A stretch of DNA of 64,000 nucleotides, from NCBI RefSeq assembly GCF_002916655.1, contig NZ_PPSM01000057.1:62001-126000 (forward strand), in the 5' to 3' direction. Under the pieces are notes generated by a model. It did not search any database, was not told the DNA's origin, and saw nothing but the letters and a program-made list of their open reading frames with translations. The translations under genes and the position numbers were made by a program. The stretch is from Novosphingobium sp. HII-3 (GTDB lineage Bacteria; Pseudomonadota; Alphaproteobacteria; Sphingomonadales; Sphingomonadaceae). Shown piece by piece: positions 34,658 through 45,379 of this stretch; position 1 is the first letter of the stretch, and every line of letters begins with the position of its first letter.

Positions 34658-36445
34658 TTGAAACGATTTATCAGGGCCGGGCTGGCGACGAGCGCCTGCC
34701 TTGCGGCAGCTGCAGGGACGGTACCGGCCTTCGCGAACAGCGCGGCAGTGGACTACTTCCGCGCCCGGGCCGATCGGACGGCGGTGCCTTCTCTGCTCAG
34801 CCAGGATGAGCGCACCTATTACCGCCAGGTCTTCGACGCGATCGAAGCGAAGGACTGGTCTACCGTACAGAGGATGCTGGCGGAACGGTCGGATGGTCCG
34901 CTCCACCAGCAGGCCCGGGCGGAATACTATCTCGCGGCAGGCTCGCCGAAGATCGAGCTGAACGAACTCCAGACCTGGCTCGCCCAGGGAGCGGAGCTGC
35001 CGGGGGCCGACCAGATCAGCCGCCTCGCTCTGAAGCGAGGCGCCACCGCGCTGCCGCAGCTACCCGCGGAGCAGAGCTTCGCACGCTTGCCGATCATGTC
35101 GAAGCGAGCCCGTCCCTCCTCGATCGAGGATGGCACGATGCCGGCCGCCATCGCCAGCAGCATCAACGATCGCATCAAGAATGACGACCCGGTGGGCGCA
35201 CGCCTCCTGCTGGACGGCATCGACGCCAGTCTCAGCCCGTCGTCGCAAGCCGAATGGCGCCAGAAGGTGTCGTGGAGCTTCTATATCGAGAACAAGGACG
35301 CCGAAGCCTACCAGATGGCCCAGATCGCAGCTCTGGGTCAGGGCCCATGGGTAGGCGAAGCGTGGTGGACCGCCGGGCTGGCGGCATGGCGTCTGGGCGA
35401 CTGCGACGGCGCGGCCGATGCCTTCGCCAAGTCGGCGAAGGCCTCTGAAAACGCGGAACTCACCAGCGCGGCGCATTACTGGGCCAGCCGGGCGCTCGTG
35501 CGGTGCCGCAAACCGGAACAGGCGAGCGCCCTCCTGCGGCTGGCCGCTGCTCGTGACGAAACGCTTTATGGCATGCTGGCGGCGGAGCAGCTGGGCGTGA
35601 AACTTCCGGAGCAGCATGCCGCCGCAGACTTCACGCAGGCCGACTGGCAGCAACTGCGGTCAAGCCCGAACGTGCGTGTCGCCGTGGAACTGGCCGAAAT
35701 CGGCAAGGATGGGCTCGCGGACGAGGTCCTGCGCCATCAGGCGCGCATCGGCCAGGCGTCGCAGTATGCCCCGCTGACGCGGCTTGCCCGCGACCTGGGC
35801 CTGCCGGGCACGCAGCTCTGGATGGCGTATAACGCGCCCTACGGGGGCAAGCCCGAGCCCGCGACCCGCTTTCCCACGCCCAAGTGGACACCGGTGGGTG
35901 GATGGAAGGTGGACCCTGCCCTGGTCTATGCGCACGCATTGCAGGAATCCGTGTTCCGCTCCAGCGCCGTCAGCCCTGCCGGCGCCCGTGGCCTGATGCA
36001 GATCATGCCGGCGGCGGCTCGCGATCATGCCGGGGCACTTGGCGTGGTTGGCAGCGCCACGGACCTCAACAAGCCGGAGGTCAATCTGGCCTTCGGGCAG
36101 CGGCATCTCCAGATGCTGCAGAACCACTCCGGTACGCAAGGCCTGCTCCCCAAGGTCATGGCCGCCTACAACGCGGGCCTTGCTCCCATCACCCGCTGGA
36201 ACACCGAGGTGAACAGCCAGGGCGATCCGCTGCTGTGGATCGAATCCCTGCCCTATTGGGAAACCCGGGGCTATGTGAACATCGTTATGCGCAACTACTG
36301 GATGTACGAGCGGCAGGCCGGCGGCCCTTCCGAAAGCCGCATGCAGCTGGTGCAGGGCCTCTGGCCGACGTTCCCCGGGCTGGCAGGATCCGAAGGTGTC
36401 AGAATGGCTTCGAATGGAGTGATCGTACGTGGCCATCGACCCTGA
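34658..36445 (+). CDS. slt: Soluble lytic murein transglycosylase
   Basis: Periplasmic enzyme that cleaves peptidoglycan glycan chains to 1,6-anhydroMurNAc products. The 595-residue precursor starts at a TTG (34658; GGGGA six bases before) as MKRFIRAGLATSACLAA, with signal cleavage probably after AFA near residue 26. The long helical superhelix domain (about residues 40-400) precedes a C-terminal SLT domain: the catalytic Glu in AHALQESVFRSSAVSPAGARG, then LMQIMPAAARDHA, FGQRHLQML and VMAAYNAGLAPITRW, all in the last ~160 residues. moaB begins within its last 17 bases. The 1,6-anhydro products feed the murein recycling genes elsewhere in this window. Confidence 0.93.
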   Translation: MKRFIRAGLATSACLAAAAGTVPAFANSAAVDYFRARADRTAVPSLLSQDERTYYRQVFDAIEAKDWSTVQRMLAERSDGPLHQQARAEYYLAAGSPKIELNELQTWLAQGAELPGADQISRLALKRGATALPQLPAEQSFARLPIMSKRARPSSIEDGTMPAAIASSINDRIKNDDPVGARLLLDGIDASLSPSSQAEWRQKVSWSFYIENKDAEAYQMAQIAALGQGPWVGEAWWTAGLAAWRLGDCDGAADAFAKSAKASENAELTSAAHYWASRALVRCRKPEQASALLRLAAARDETLYGMLAAEQLGVKLPEQHAAADFTQADWQQLRSSPNVRVAVELAEIGKDGLADEVLRHQARIGQASQYAPLTRLARDLGLPGTQLWMAYNAPYGGKPEPATRFPTPKWTPVGGWKVDPALVYAHALQESVFRSSAVSPAGARGLMQIMPAAARDHAGALGVVGSATDLNKPEVNLAFGQRHLQMLQNHSGTQGLLPKVMAAYNAGLAPITRWNTEVNSQGDPLLWIESLPYWETRGYVNIVMRNYWMYERQAGGPSESRMQLVQGLWPTFPGLAGSEGVRMASNGVIVRGHRP

Positions 36446-36956
36446 GCGCGTCTTCAAGCCCATCAACATCGCGCTTCTTACCGTCTCGGACACCAGAACC
36501 GCTGAGAACGACACTTCGGGCGACATACTGGCCGATCGCATCACCGGCGCGGGCCACCGGCTCGCCCGCCGCGCCATAAAGCGCGACGATGCGGAGGCCA
36601 TCGCCGCCTTGTTCAACGCGTGGATCGATGATCCGGAAGTGGACGCGGTCGTTTCCACCGGCGGCACGGGCCTGACGGGTCGGGACGTGACGCCGGAAGC
36701 CCTGGCGAAACTGGGCGGACGGGAGATACCGGGGTTCGGTGAGTTGTTCCGCTGGCTCAGCTACAAGACGATCGGCACATCGACCGTGCAGAGCCGCGCC
36801 ATGGCGGTCCTCGTGCGCAGCACGTACCTTTTCGCCCTCCCCGGCTCCAACGGCGCGGTGAAGGACGGCTGGGACGGCATCCTTGCCGAACAACTCGACA
36901 GTCGCAACCGTCCCTGCAACTTCGTGGAACTGATGCCCCGTCTGCTTGAGGCCTGA
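36429..36956 (+). CDS. moaB: Molybdenum cofactor biosynthesis protein B
   Basis: MoaB/Mog-family protein that binds molybdopterin and is thought to adenylylate it before molybdenum insertion. The 175-residue product has NIALLTVSDTRTAENDTSGDIL near residue 13, the pterin-binding VVSTGGTGLTGRDVTPEAL near residue 75, and GFGELFRWLSYKTIGTSTVQSRA near residue 104, with FALPGSNGAVKDGWDGIL. It starts at a GTG overlapping the end of the lytic transglycosylase gene by 17 bases, with GGAG nine bases upstream. No other molybdopterin gene is near, so the linkage with slt looks like operon packing rather than function. Confidence 0.93.
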   Translation: MAIDPERVFKPINIALLTVSDTRTAENDTSGDILADRITGAGHRLARRAIKRDDAEAIAALFNAWIDDPEVDAVVSTGGTGLTGRDVTPEALAKLGGREIPGFGELFRWLSYKTIGTSTVQSRAMAVLVRSTYLFALPGSNGAVKDGWDGILAEQLDSRNRPCNFVELMPRLLEA

Positions 36957-36979
36957 AGCGCTGGCGGGACGTTTCGTTC

Positions 36980-37822
36980 CTAGCTGAACAGGGCCAGCGC
37001 CGCGGCCTCTTCCAAGTCCAGGCTGATCTGGAATATCTCGCGCAGGCTCTGCGTATAATCGGCAGCATCTGTGATCGCGCGGCTGCGGGTTCCTGCTCCG
37101 TCGTGGATCGTCAGTTGCAGGTCAGTCATGGACGCGAACCCCGACGGCAGCGGAATGCTGGCAACATGCAACGTCGTAAACCGGGTGTCTGGCCGGGTGG
37201 ACGTCCAGTGATTGGCCTGGTCCAGGTCCGCCTGCCCCACCGCGCTAAGGTCGAAGCTGTATTGTGGCTGCCAGTCCTCATGCGCCTGGGCTCGCCCATC
37301 CGTGGCATCCGCCGGACCTGCCCGCTCCAGCAGCCATTCGCCCTTCATCTCGCCGCGTTCTCCGACGCGCCGAAGCCGGTGGCGCGCTCCATCGGCGGTC
37401 GTGGCCTGCGCCCCGTCTCGCAGCGGAAGAGGGGGTACGTTGCTACCACCGAAGCCCGCATCGGCCAGCCATGGATCGCCGTCCAGAATGGCGAGAACCG
37501 CCGTATGCGTGCGCGGCGGTTCGGCCCCTTCCGGCTGCCCCAGCCATACCCGCGCAAGCAACGGCCGCGTCACGACGCCGAGCGTTTCGAGCGCGTCCGC
37601 GAACAACCGGTTCTGCTCGAAGCAATAGCCGCCGCGCCTTCGGACGACCAGCTTGTCAAAGACGCTGGAGGAATCGATGCGAATCGCCCGGCCCAGCATC
37701 ACGTCAAGGTTCTCGAACCCGAAAGCCCGGCGATGCGCTGCCTGAAGCGCTCCGAGCCCGGCCGGATCAGCGGCAGGGGGCGCGCTCAGGTTCACACGCT
37801 GGAGGTACCGATCGATATCCAT
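36980..37822 (-). CDS. nat: Arylamine N-acetyltransferase
   Basis: Cytosolic enzyme that acetylates arylamines, hydrazines or related amines from acetyl-CoA. The 280-residue chain has the Cys-His-Asp triad: Cys in VRRRGGYCFEQNRLF (near residue 69), His in PPRTHTAVLAIL (near residue 107), and Asp in WLADAGFGGSNVPPLPL (near residue 122). The N-terminal FGFENLDVMLGR block is typical. It is convergent with moaB and about 100 bases from the next minus-strand gene. The physiological substrate is unknown; NAT genes are common in soil sphingomonads and are usually assumed to detoxify aromatic amines. Confidence 0.93.
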   Translation of the reverse strand: MDIDRYLQRVNLSAPPAADPAGLGALQAAHRRAFGFENLDVMLGRAIRIDSSSVFDKLVVRRRGGYCFEQNRLFADALETLGVVTRPLLARVWLGQPEGAEPPRTHTAVLAILDGDPWLADAGFGGSNVPPLPLRDGAQATTADGARHRLRRVGERGEMKGEWLLERAGPADATDGRAQAHEDWQPQYSFDLSAVGQADLDQANHWTSTRPDTRFTTLHVASIPLPSGFASMTDLQLTIHDGAGTRSRAITDAADYTQSLREIFQISLDLEEAAALALFS

Positions 37823-37920
37823 CCTGCTTTGCTAGACCAGCGCCCCCGCTGGCGGCAACCCTGTGGAAAAGCCCGGCACAAGCGGTGCACGCGATGTGGA
37901 GAACGGAAGCTGGCCGGCCC

Positions 37921-38814
37921 TTATCGAGCCTCCACCGGCTTGGCGGCGGTGTTCTCGACGAAGTCGAGGATCAACGGCACCAGCCTTGGCCAGGAGCGAA
38001 ACAGTGTATGGCCTTCTGCGCCGGACATGGTCTGCGCCGACCGACGATTCCATTCATCGTCCTCCCACGGCGGGTCGAGGATGAGGGACTGCGGCACGAG
38101 CCGATGAACCCATTCGGATGTCGCGCGAGTATGGGACAGATCGCTGCGCCCGCTGCGGAACACGAGGGTGGGCATGGTCAGGCGGGCGAAATCCCGGGGC
38201 AACATGCCGGGAACCGGCGTGATCGCCGACGGCGCGTAGGCCGCTGCCCACTTCTGCATCACCGCGATGAATTTGTCTGGGTTCTGGGCAAGGATGAAGC
38301 TGCGCGCCTGATCGCTTTTTGCCAGGTTCTCCGCCCAGCTGGTGGCCTTGAGGACCGCCTCCATCCCGCCCGCGCTGGCCAGCGTCGCCGCTTCTCCGCA
38401 GTAGTAGGTCGCAAGCTGCATGAGGCCGATCGGATCGCCCGATATCCACCACAGCACAAGGTGCGAGCAGATGTCGGGATCGCGGGCCGCTGCCAGCATG
38501 GAAACCCGGCTGCCGCCTGAGCCTCCGGCGATCACCGTCGGCCCGAGCTCCAGCTTGCGTATGAGGCCCGCCAGCCCCTCGGCTTGCATCTCGGATTCGC
38601 TGTCTCCCAGGAGGCAGGCATCAGACAGGCCGCAGTTCGGCCGATCGTAGATGAGCGCCCGGTATCCCGCGTCGACGAATGCCTGCGCCATCTCGCGCAG
38701 GCCGGGGACGTCCATCGTGAAGCGTCCTCCGGGTGTCAGTGCGATGGCCGGAGCATTCTGCGGTCCCAGCAACTCGTAAGCGATACCGATTCCGCCGACA
38801 TCGATCCTTGGCAT
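37921..38814 (-). CDS. Alpha/beta hydrolase
   Basis: A 297-residue alpha/beta-hydrolase-fold protein without signal peptide. It has the oxyanion segment IALTPGGRFTMD near residue 26, YRALIYDRPNCGLSD near residue 52, the nucleophile elbow VIAGGSGGSRVSMLAA (Ser near residue 97), and a late acid (VFRSGRSDLSH) and His (PPWEDDEWN and GAEGHTLF region). The ATG at 38814 is preferred over the one two codons upstream, because GGGAG lies six bases before it. The RPNCGLSD motif recalls proline iminopeptidase- or meta-cleavage-hydrolase-like enzymes, but the substrate cannot be assigned. It is divergent from malQ across 157 bases. Confidence 0.82.
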   Translation of the reverse strand: MPRIDVGGIGIAYELLGPQNAPAIALTPGGRFTMDVPGLREMAQAFVDAGYRALIYDRPNCGLSDACLLGDSESEMQAEGLAGLIRKLELGPTVIAGGSGGSRVSMLAAARDPDICSHLVLWWISGDPIGLMQLATYYCGEAATLASAGGMEAVLKATSWAENLAKSDQARSFILAQNPDKFIAVMQKWAAAYAPSAITPVPGMLPRDFARLTMPTLVFRSGRSDLSHTRATSEWVHRLVPQSLILDPPWEDDEWNRRSAQTMSGAEGHTLFRSWPRLVPLILDFVENTAAKPVEAR

Positions 38815-38971
38815 GCCCATCTCCCTTGCTCTTGCGCAGGAGCGTCCTCCGGAGGATGAAGCAACACAAGTCCCCGCGCTGGAACAATCGCCCTAGCGGT
38901 CCGATGTCACGGATGATTGTGGCCGTCCGGCCTCCGATCTAGCCTCCCGCCCGCAAAGGAGCCTCCGACGA

Positions 38972-40942
38972 ATGCCCGAACTGTACGCGCTTGCCGAGGC
39001 CATCGGGCTGTGCCGGATCTGGCACGATGTCGAAGGGAAGCCTCAGGTCGTGGCGGACACCACCCTTCGAGCGATCGCCGGCGCGTTGGGCTACCCTGCG
39101 GATAGCGACGCTGAAATCGCGGCCAGCCTGAAGGCGGCGGAACAGGACAACGCTCGGCCTCCCGCCCTGATCGTCGCGGAGGCCGGAGTAGAGACGGCGC
39201 TACCGCCTTCGCTTTCGAGCGCCGCCGCCACGCTTCCCGCAATTGAGGAGCCGGGATACTACGAACAGACCATTGCCGGGCACCCGGTCACGATTGCAGT
39301 CGCCCCCGCCTCCTGCCGCAGCGTCGAAAGCTTCGGCAAAGGGCGCCTCTGGGGGCCGGCCCTCCAGATACCGGCACTCCGAGGCCGTTCGCCCCAACCC
39401 TTCGGCGCCTTCGGAGAACTTGCCGAGGCGGTCGCGATCATGGCCGCCCGTGGGGCCGACGCCGTTGCGATCAACCCCGTTCATGCGCTCTTCCCCGGCG
39501 ATGGCGAGGGCTTCAGCCCCTACTCGCCATCAAGCCGCCTCTATCTCAATGGTGCGATGGGCGACCCCGCCCTCGTCGGACTGGCACCCTTTCCTGCCGA
39601 AGCGGCGCCGGAGGGCGCTCTGATCGATTGGGAAGCTGCCCTTCCGCAGCGCCTTCAGCAGATGCGCGCCCTCTTCCGCGGCCTCGACGCGGCAACACGG
39701 CAGAAGATCGCTGACGAGAGCGCCGCGCAAGGGGAAGGCCTGCGCCGTCAGGCCATCTACGACGCGTTGTACGTGCACTTCCGCGAATGCGGCGCCCGGC
39801 GTTGGCAGGACTGGCCCACTGCCCTTCACGATCCCGACGGACCGGCAGTAGCCGCCTTCGCGCGTGAACATGCGGAGGAGGTCGCGTTTCACGTTTTCGC
39901 CCAGTGGCTCGCGCGCAAAGGTCTTGCCGAAATCCAGCGCGGGGCTCGAGCGGCAGGTATGGCCATCGGCCTTGTCGCGGACCTTGCAGTGGGCGTGCAC
40001 ACCGGGGGCGCGGACGTGTGGTCCATGGGCGACGCGTTTCTGCAGGGCGTCACGATCGGCGCTCCGCCAGATCCCCTGGGCCCACTGGGCCAGAACTGGA
40101 TGTTGACCAGCTTCTCGCCCCATGGGCTGGCGCGCAGCGGCTATCAGCCGTGGATCGCGACGATACGCGCCGCCCTCTCCACCGCAGGGGCCCTGCGGAT
40201 CGACCACGCCTTCGGCCTTTCCCGTCTCTGGGTTATCCCCGATGGCATGCCGTCGACCGAGGGCGCCTATCTTCGATACCCCTTCCAGGACCTCATCCGC
40301 CTCCTTGCTCTTGAAGCCCATCTGGCCGACGCGGTCCTCGTGGCGGAAGATCTCGGCACCATGCCCGAGGGGTTCGGCCCCGCCATTGATAACGCGGGCC
40401 TGCTGGGCATGCGTGTATTGTGGTTTGAGCGTGCTGCGGACGAAGGCTTCATCGGGGCGTCCGACTACGACCCGCAGGCCGTCGCCATGACCGGTACACA
40501 CGACACCCCGACGGTGGCAGGCTGGTGGACGGGTCTCGACATCGAATGGGCGGAACGCCTCGGTCGGCTGCCGGAAGGCACCACGCGGCAGGACGCGGAA
40601 GCCCGTCGGGCATGGGAGCGCGGCCGCCTGTGGGCCACCCTCGCTCCCGATGCGCTACCCCGCCCGTCACCCGCGGAGCCCGAACCGGTTGTGGACGCCG
40701 CTCTGGCCCACATCGGACGAACGCCGTGCGGGCTTGCTATCGTCCCTGTGGAGGATGTCCTTGCGGAGCGCGAGCAGTTGAACCTTCCCGGCACGGTTAC
40801 CGAGCACCCAAACTGGCGCCGTCGCCTGAAGGCGCCCCTCGCCAAGCTTCTCGACGAACCGGCGAATGCGGCACGCCTCCGGATCCTGGCCGAGGCGAGA
40901 AAGGGACCGGCTCCGTCCGAGGGACCGGATCAGCCTCTATAG
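38972..40942 (+). CDS. malQ: 4-alpha-glucanotransferase
   Basis: Amylomaltase (GH77) that transfers alpha-1,4-glucan segments, used in glycogen and maltodextrin metabolism. The 656-residue protein has an N-terminal extension (~1-150) and then the GH77 barrel. Visible blocks are GFSPYSPSSRLYLNG near residue 185, RIDHAFGLSRLW with a catalytic-type Asp near residue 412, VAEDLGTMPEGF near residue 462 with the acid/base Glu, and AMTGTHDTPTVAGWW near residue 505. SD-like AAGGAG lies eight bases before the ATG. With pgi and pgm in the same window it fits glucan/glucose-phosphate metabolism. It is convergent with the alpha-hydroxy-acid oxidase gene, and the two ends overlap by 13 bases. Confidence 0.93.
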   Translation: MPELYALAEAIGLCRIWHDVEGKPQVVADTTLRAIAGALGYPADSDAEIAASLKAAEQDNARPPALIVAEAGVETALPPSLSSAAATLPAIEEPGYYEQTIAGHPVTIAVAPASCRSVESFGKGRLWGPALQIPALRGRSPQPFGAFGELAEAVAIMAARGADAVAINPVHALFPGDGEGFSPYSPSSRLYLNGAMGDPALVGLAPFPAEAAPEGALIDWEAALPQRLQQMRALFRGLDAATRQKIADESAAQGEGLRRQAIYDALYVHFRECGARRWQDWPTALHDPDGPAVAAFAREHAEEVAFHVFAQWLARKGLAEIQRGARAAGMAIGLVADLAVGVHTGGADVWSMGDAFLQGVTIGAPPDPLGPLGQNWMLTSFSPHGLARSGYQPWIATIRAALSTAGALRIDHAFGLSRLWVIPDGMPSTEGAYLRYPFQDLIRLLALEAHLADAVLVAEDLGTMPEGFGPAIDNAGLLGMRVLWFERAADEGFIGASDYDPQAVAMTGTHDTPTVAGWWTGLDIEWAERLGRLPEGTTRQDAEARRAWERGRLWATLAPDALPRPSPAEPEPVVDAALAHIGRTPCGLAIVPVEDVLAEREQLNLPGTVTEHPNWRRRLKAPLAKLLDEPANAARLRILAEARKGPAPSEGPDQPL

Positions 40943-42096
40943 GATCCGGGCACGAGGTACGTGCGGTCGAGTTCCGCAGGACTGCACACGCCGACCATCG
41001 CCATCGCGACGTCGATCTCATTGGCAAGAAGGTCGATGGCGTGCCGGGCGCCAGCCTCGCCGCCTGCCGCGCAGCCGTACAGCGTGGCGCGGCCGATCAG
41101 CACGGCACGCGCACCGATGGCGAGTGCCTTCAGCACATCCGCCCCGCGGCGCACACCGCTATCGAACAGCACGGTAGTGCGGTCGCCTACCGCATCGACA
41201 ATGGCGGCAAGCGCATCCACCGCCGGTAGCGCACTGTCGAAGTTGCGCCCCCCGTGGTTGGAGACGGCGATCCCGTCGACCCCGTGGTCGACCGCTATGC
41301 GCGCATCTTCGACGCTCAGCACGCCTTTAACGACCAGCTTTCCCGACCAGCGACGCCGCAGTTCCGAGACGTCGGTCCAGCACACCGATGCCGAGTTGGC
41401 GACCCGGCTCACGGTTCCGGTCAACTTCGATCCGACCTCGGCCGGATAGTTGGCGAACTGAGGCAAGCCGCCGTCGCGATAGTAGCGGGCGATGACGGTG
41501 CTCAGCCAAGCGGGCCGTCTGAGGAAGTCCGCCACCAGCCGCGCATTCGGCCGGATCGGGTTCGACATCCCGGCTCGCTTGTTGAACTCGCGCAGCGGCC
41601 ACATCGGCGTGTCGACTGTCAGGACGAGGACGTCCGCGCCGTTCCCGCGAGCGGCCTCCACAACCTGCCATGAGAGCTCCCGCTTTTCCCAAAGATACAT
41701 CTGCATCCAGTGGCCGGCCGTGGCGCACATGGCGATATCGGCAAAGCTTGTTGTCGAACTGGTGGTCTGGGTGAAAGGGATACCGGCCGAAGCGGCTGCG
41801 CGGGCAATCGCCCGCTCCCCCTGATACCATAGCAGATCCGAAACGCCCGTCGGCGCGATCACCAGCGGCAAGCGCTGTCGACGACCGAACAGCTCGATCT
41901 CCGAGCAGCGCGCCGCGACATTGCGCAGCGTACGCGGAACGAACTGGACCTCCTGCAGCGCCCGAATGTTGCGCTCGATGAGCAGGTCGTCCTCGGTGCC
42001 CCGTTCTATGAACTCCCAGATCGCTCTTGGCAGTCGTCGCCTTGCCAGGACGCGCAACTGGGCGATGTTGTGAGCGGCACGCCTGATGTCACTCAT
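40930..42096 (-). CDS. FMN-dependent alpha-hydroxy-acid oxidase/dehydrogenase
   Basis: Member of the lactate/mandelate/glycolate oxidase family (LldD-like); oxidises an (S)-2-hydroxy acid to the 2-oxo acid. The 388-residue chain has the N-terminal helix ARRRLPRAIWEFIERGTEDD near residue 18, FMN-contact blocks LVIAPTGVSDLLWYQGE and QTTSSTTSFADIA, LVVKGVLSVEDARIAVDHG near residue 255, and the catalytic His/Arg in DGIAVSNHGGRNFDSALP near residue 275. The phosphate loop DSGVRRGADVLKALAIGARAV follows. Its ATG overlaps the LLM monooxygenase stop (TGATG), so the two should be cotranslated. The substrate is unknown; the coupling suggests it handles a product of the monooxygenase. Confidence 0.88.
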   Translation of the reverse strand: MSDIRRAAHNIAQLRVLARRRLPRAIWEFIERGTEDDLLIERNIRALQEVQFVPRTLRNVAARCSEIELFGRRQRLPLVIAPTGVSDLLWYQGERAIARAAASAGIPFTQTTSSTTSFADIAMCATAGHWMQMYLWEKRELSWQVVEAARGNGADVLVLTVDTPMWPLREFNKRAGMSNPIRPNARLVADFLRRPAWLSTVIARYYRDGGLPQFANYPAEVGSKLTGTVSRVANSASVCWTDVSELRRRWSGKLVVKGVLSVEDARIAVDHGVDGIAVSNHGGRNFDSALPAVDALAAIVDAVGDRTTVLFDSGVRRGADVLKALAIGARAVLIGRATLYGCAAGGEAGARHAIDLLANEIDVAMAMVGVCSPAELDRTYLVPGSYRG

Positions 42097-43400
42097 CAGA
42101 GCCCCAGGTTCTCGCGCAGCGTCGTGCCTTCGTACTCGGTACGGTAGACCCCCTTCTTTTGCAGAAGGGGCACGACTTCGTCGACGAAATCCGTGACAGA
42201 GCTGGCCATGACCGTAGGCGTCACGTTGTAGCCGAAGCAGCCCGTTTCCCGCCAGATGCGCTCCATCTCGTCGGCAACCTGCTCCGGCGTGCCTACGATC
42301 TGCGGTTTGCCCACGGCGAGGCCCCACCGCACGGCGACTTCCCGCAAGGTCAGCGGCTTCCCCCCCTCGATGTTGGCGAAGGCCTTCATCAAGCCCTGGG
42401 ACGCCTGCGTCTCGATCTCCGCCAGCGGCTGATCCAGATCCATTCCCTCGAAGTTGACGCCCATCGTGCCCGAAAGCCGCGCCAGGCAGCCGTCGATCGG
42501 CAGCTTCTCCACAAGATCGGCAAGTTTCCGGCGGGCCTCCTCCTCGGTGCCGCCAACGATCGGCTGAATGCCGAAGCTGACACCCGGCGTGGGCTTACCC
42601 GCGGCAAGCGCCGCTTCGGCAAGATTGGTCATGAAGCGCTTCATGCCCGGGACGTTAGGCTGGATGGAAAACACCACGTCCGCGTGACTGACAGCGAACT
42701 GCTGCCCTCGCCCCGAGCTTCCTGCCTGGAACAGGACCGGCCGTCCCTGCGGAGAAGGCGGGACCGGGCCGACTGTCTCGCACGAGAAGAACTCCCCCCG
42801 GTGCCTTATGAAATCGACCTTCGCCGGATCTGCATAGATCCCGCTGCTCCTGTCCGCGACGATCGCGTCGGGCCGGATGGAATTCCAGAGCTCATAGCAG
42901 ATTTCCATGTACTCATCGGCCCGGTCGTACCGGCGATCGTGATCGAGCTGCTGCAGGCCCAGAGCACGGTGTTCGCCACGCAAATGGCCGGTGACGATGT
43001 TCCAACCGACCCGGCCGCCAGAAAGATAGTCGATCGTTCCGAGCTGGCGCACGATGGTCCAGGGCTGGTAGGCACTGGTCGACATCGTGGTTGCCAATCC
43101 AAGGTGCCGCGTCGCGGCCGCCAGCGCCGAGAGCAGGACGACGGGATCAAGCGAGGGCCAGCACACACCGTATCTCACCGCATCTTCATGGCTGTCCCTG
43201 TAGCGGTCGAAGACGCCCGGCGTGTCCGCGAAGAAAACCGCGTCGAATTTGCCCCGTTCGAGGGTCTGCGCAAGCTCCTGCCACAGCTTCAGGTCCGCCA
43301 GGGCATCCAGCCGGTTGTCGCTGGGCTGCGCCCAGCTGAGGACCGTATGGTTGATTGGCGAGTTGATCAGAAAGCTGACCAGATGGATGTGCTTGCTCAT
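42096..43400 (-). CDS. LLM-class FMN-dependent monooxygenase (NtaA/SnaA/DszA family)
   Basis: A 434-residue two-component flavin monooxygenase of the luciferase-like superfamily, NtaA/DszA branch. Supporting blocks are LVSFLINSPINHTVLSWAQP at the N terminus, WQELAQTLERGKFDAVFFAD near residue 40, TMSTSAYQPWTIVRQLGTIDYLSGGRVGWNIVTG near residue 105, YDRADEYMEICYELW near residue 155, and VLFQAGSSGRGQQFA near residue 220. GGAGG precedes the ATG at 43400. It needs a separate flavin reductase, not present here. Known relatives oxidise nitrilotriacetate, EDTA, dibenzothiophene sulfone or sulfonates; the substrate here is unknown. Its TGA overlaps the start of an alpha-hydroxy-acid oxidase. Confidence 0.88.
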   Translation of the reverse strand: MSKHIHLVSFLINSPINHTVLSWAQPSDNRLDALADLKLWQELAQTLERGKFDAVFFADTPGVFDRYRDSHEDAVRYGVCWPSLDPVVLLSALAAATRHLGLATTMSTSAYQPWTIVRQLGTIDYLSGGRVGWNIVTGHLRGEHRALGLQQLDHDRRYDRADEYMEICYELWNSIRPDAIVADRSSGIYADPAKVDFIRHRGEFFSCETVGPVPPSPQGRPVLFQAGSSGRGQQFAVSHADVVFSIQPNVPGMKRFMTNLAEAALAAGKPTPGVSFGIQPIVGGTEEEARRKLADLVEKLPIDGCLARLSGTMGVNFEGMDLDQPLAEIETQASQGLMKAFANIEGGKPLTLREVAVRWGLAVGKPQIVGTPEQVADEMERIWRETGCFGYNVTPTVMASSVTDFVDEVVPLLQKKGVYRTEYEGTTLRENLGL

Positions 43401-43439
43401 GGCCTTTGGCCCTCCCTCTACCATGATGGTCCGAGGGAA

Positions 43440-43477
43440 GGCTGGCTTGCAAGGTCAAACCGCCAGCCATGTATACA
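43440..43477 (-). promoter_or_regulatory. Inverted repeats upstream of the LLM monooxygenase operon
   Basis: GGCTGGC (43440-43446) and GCCAGCC (43462-43468) form 7-base perfect arms 15 bases apart, followed by the palindrome TGTATACA (43470-43477). They lie 40-77 bases upstream of the monooxygenase ATG. GntR-type operators often contain TGTATACA-like cores, so local control is plausible. The rest of the 206-base gap to the pgm stop shows nothing clear. Confidence 0.3.
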
Positions 43478-43606
43478 CTGGGTCGAACTGCACGGCCGTA
43501 TCTGCCGGATTTTCTACGATCCGGGAGCTACAGAACATTCAACCATCGCTGCAGCGTATCCGTTCCAGCCCACAAGGGACGTGAGGCACCCCCGCTCAGG
43601 CGCGTC

Positions 43607-45313
<1,707 letters not shown>

Positions 45314-45379
45314 TCAAACCATCGAACGACCAATGCGGCAGGAGCGGGAGGGTTGCACGCGAACAATCGGTAAGCATTC

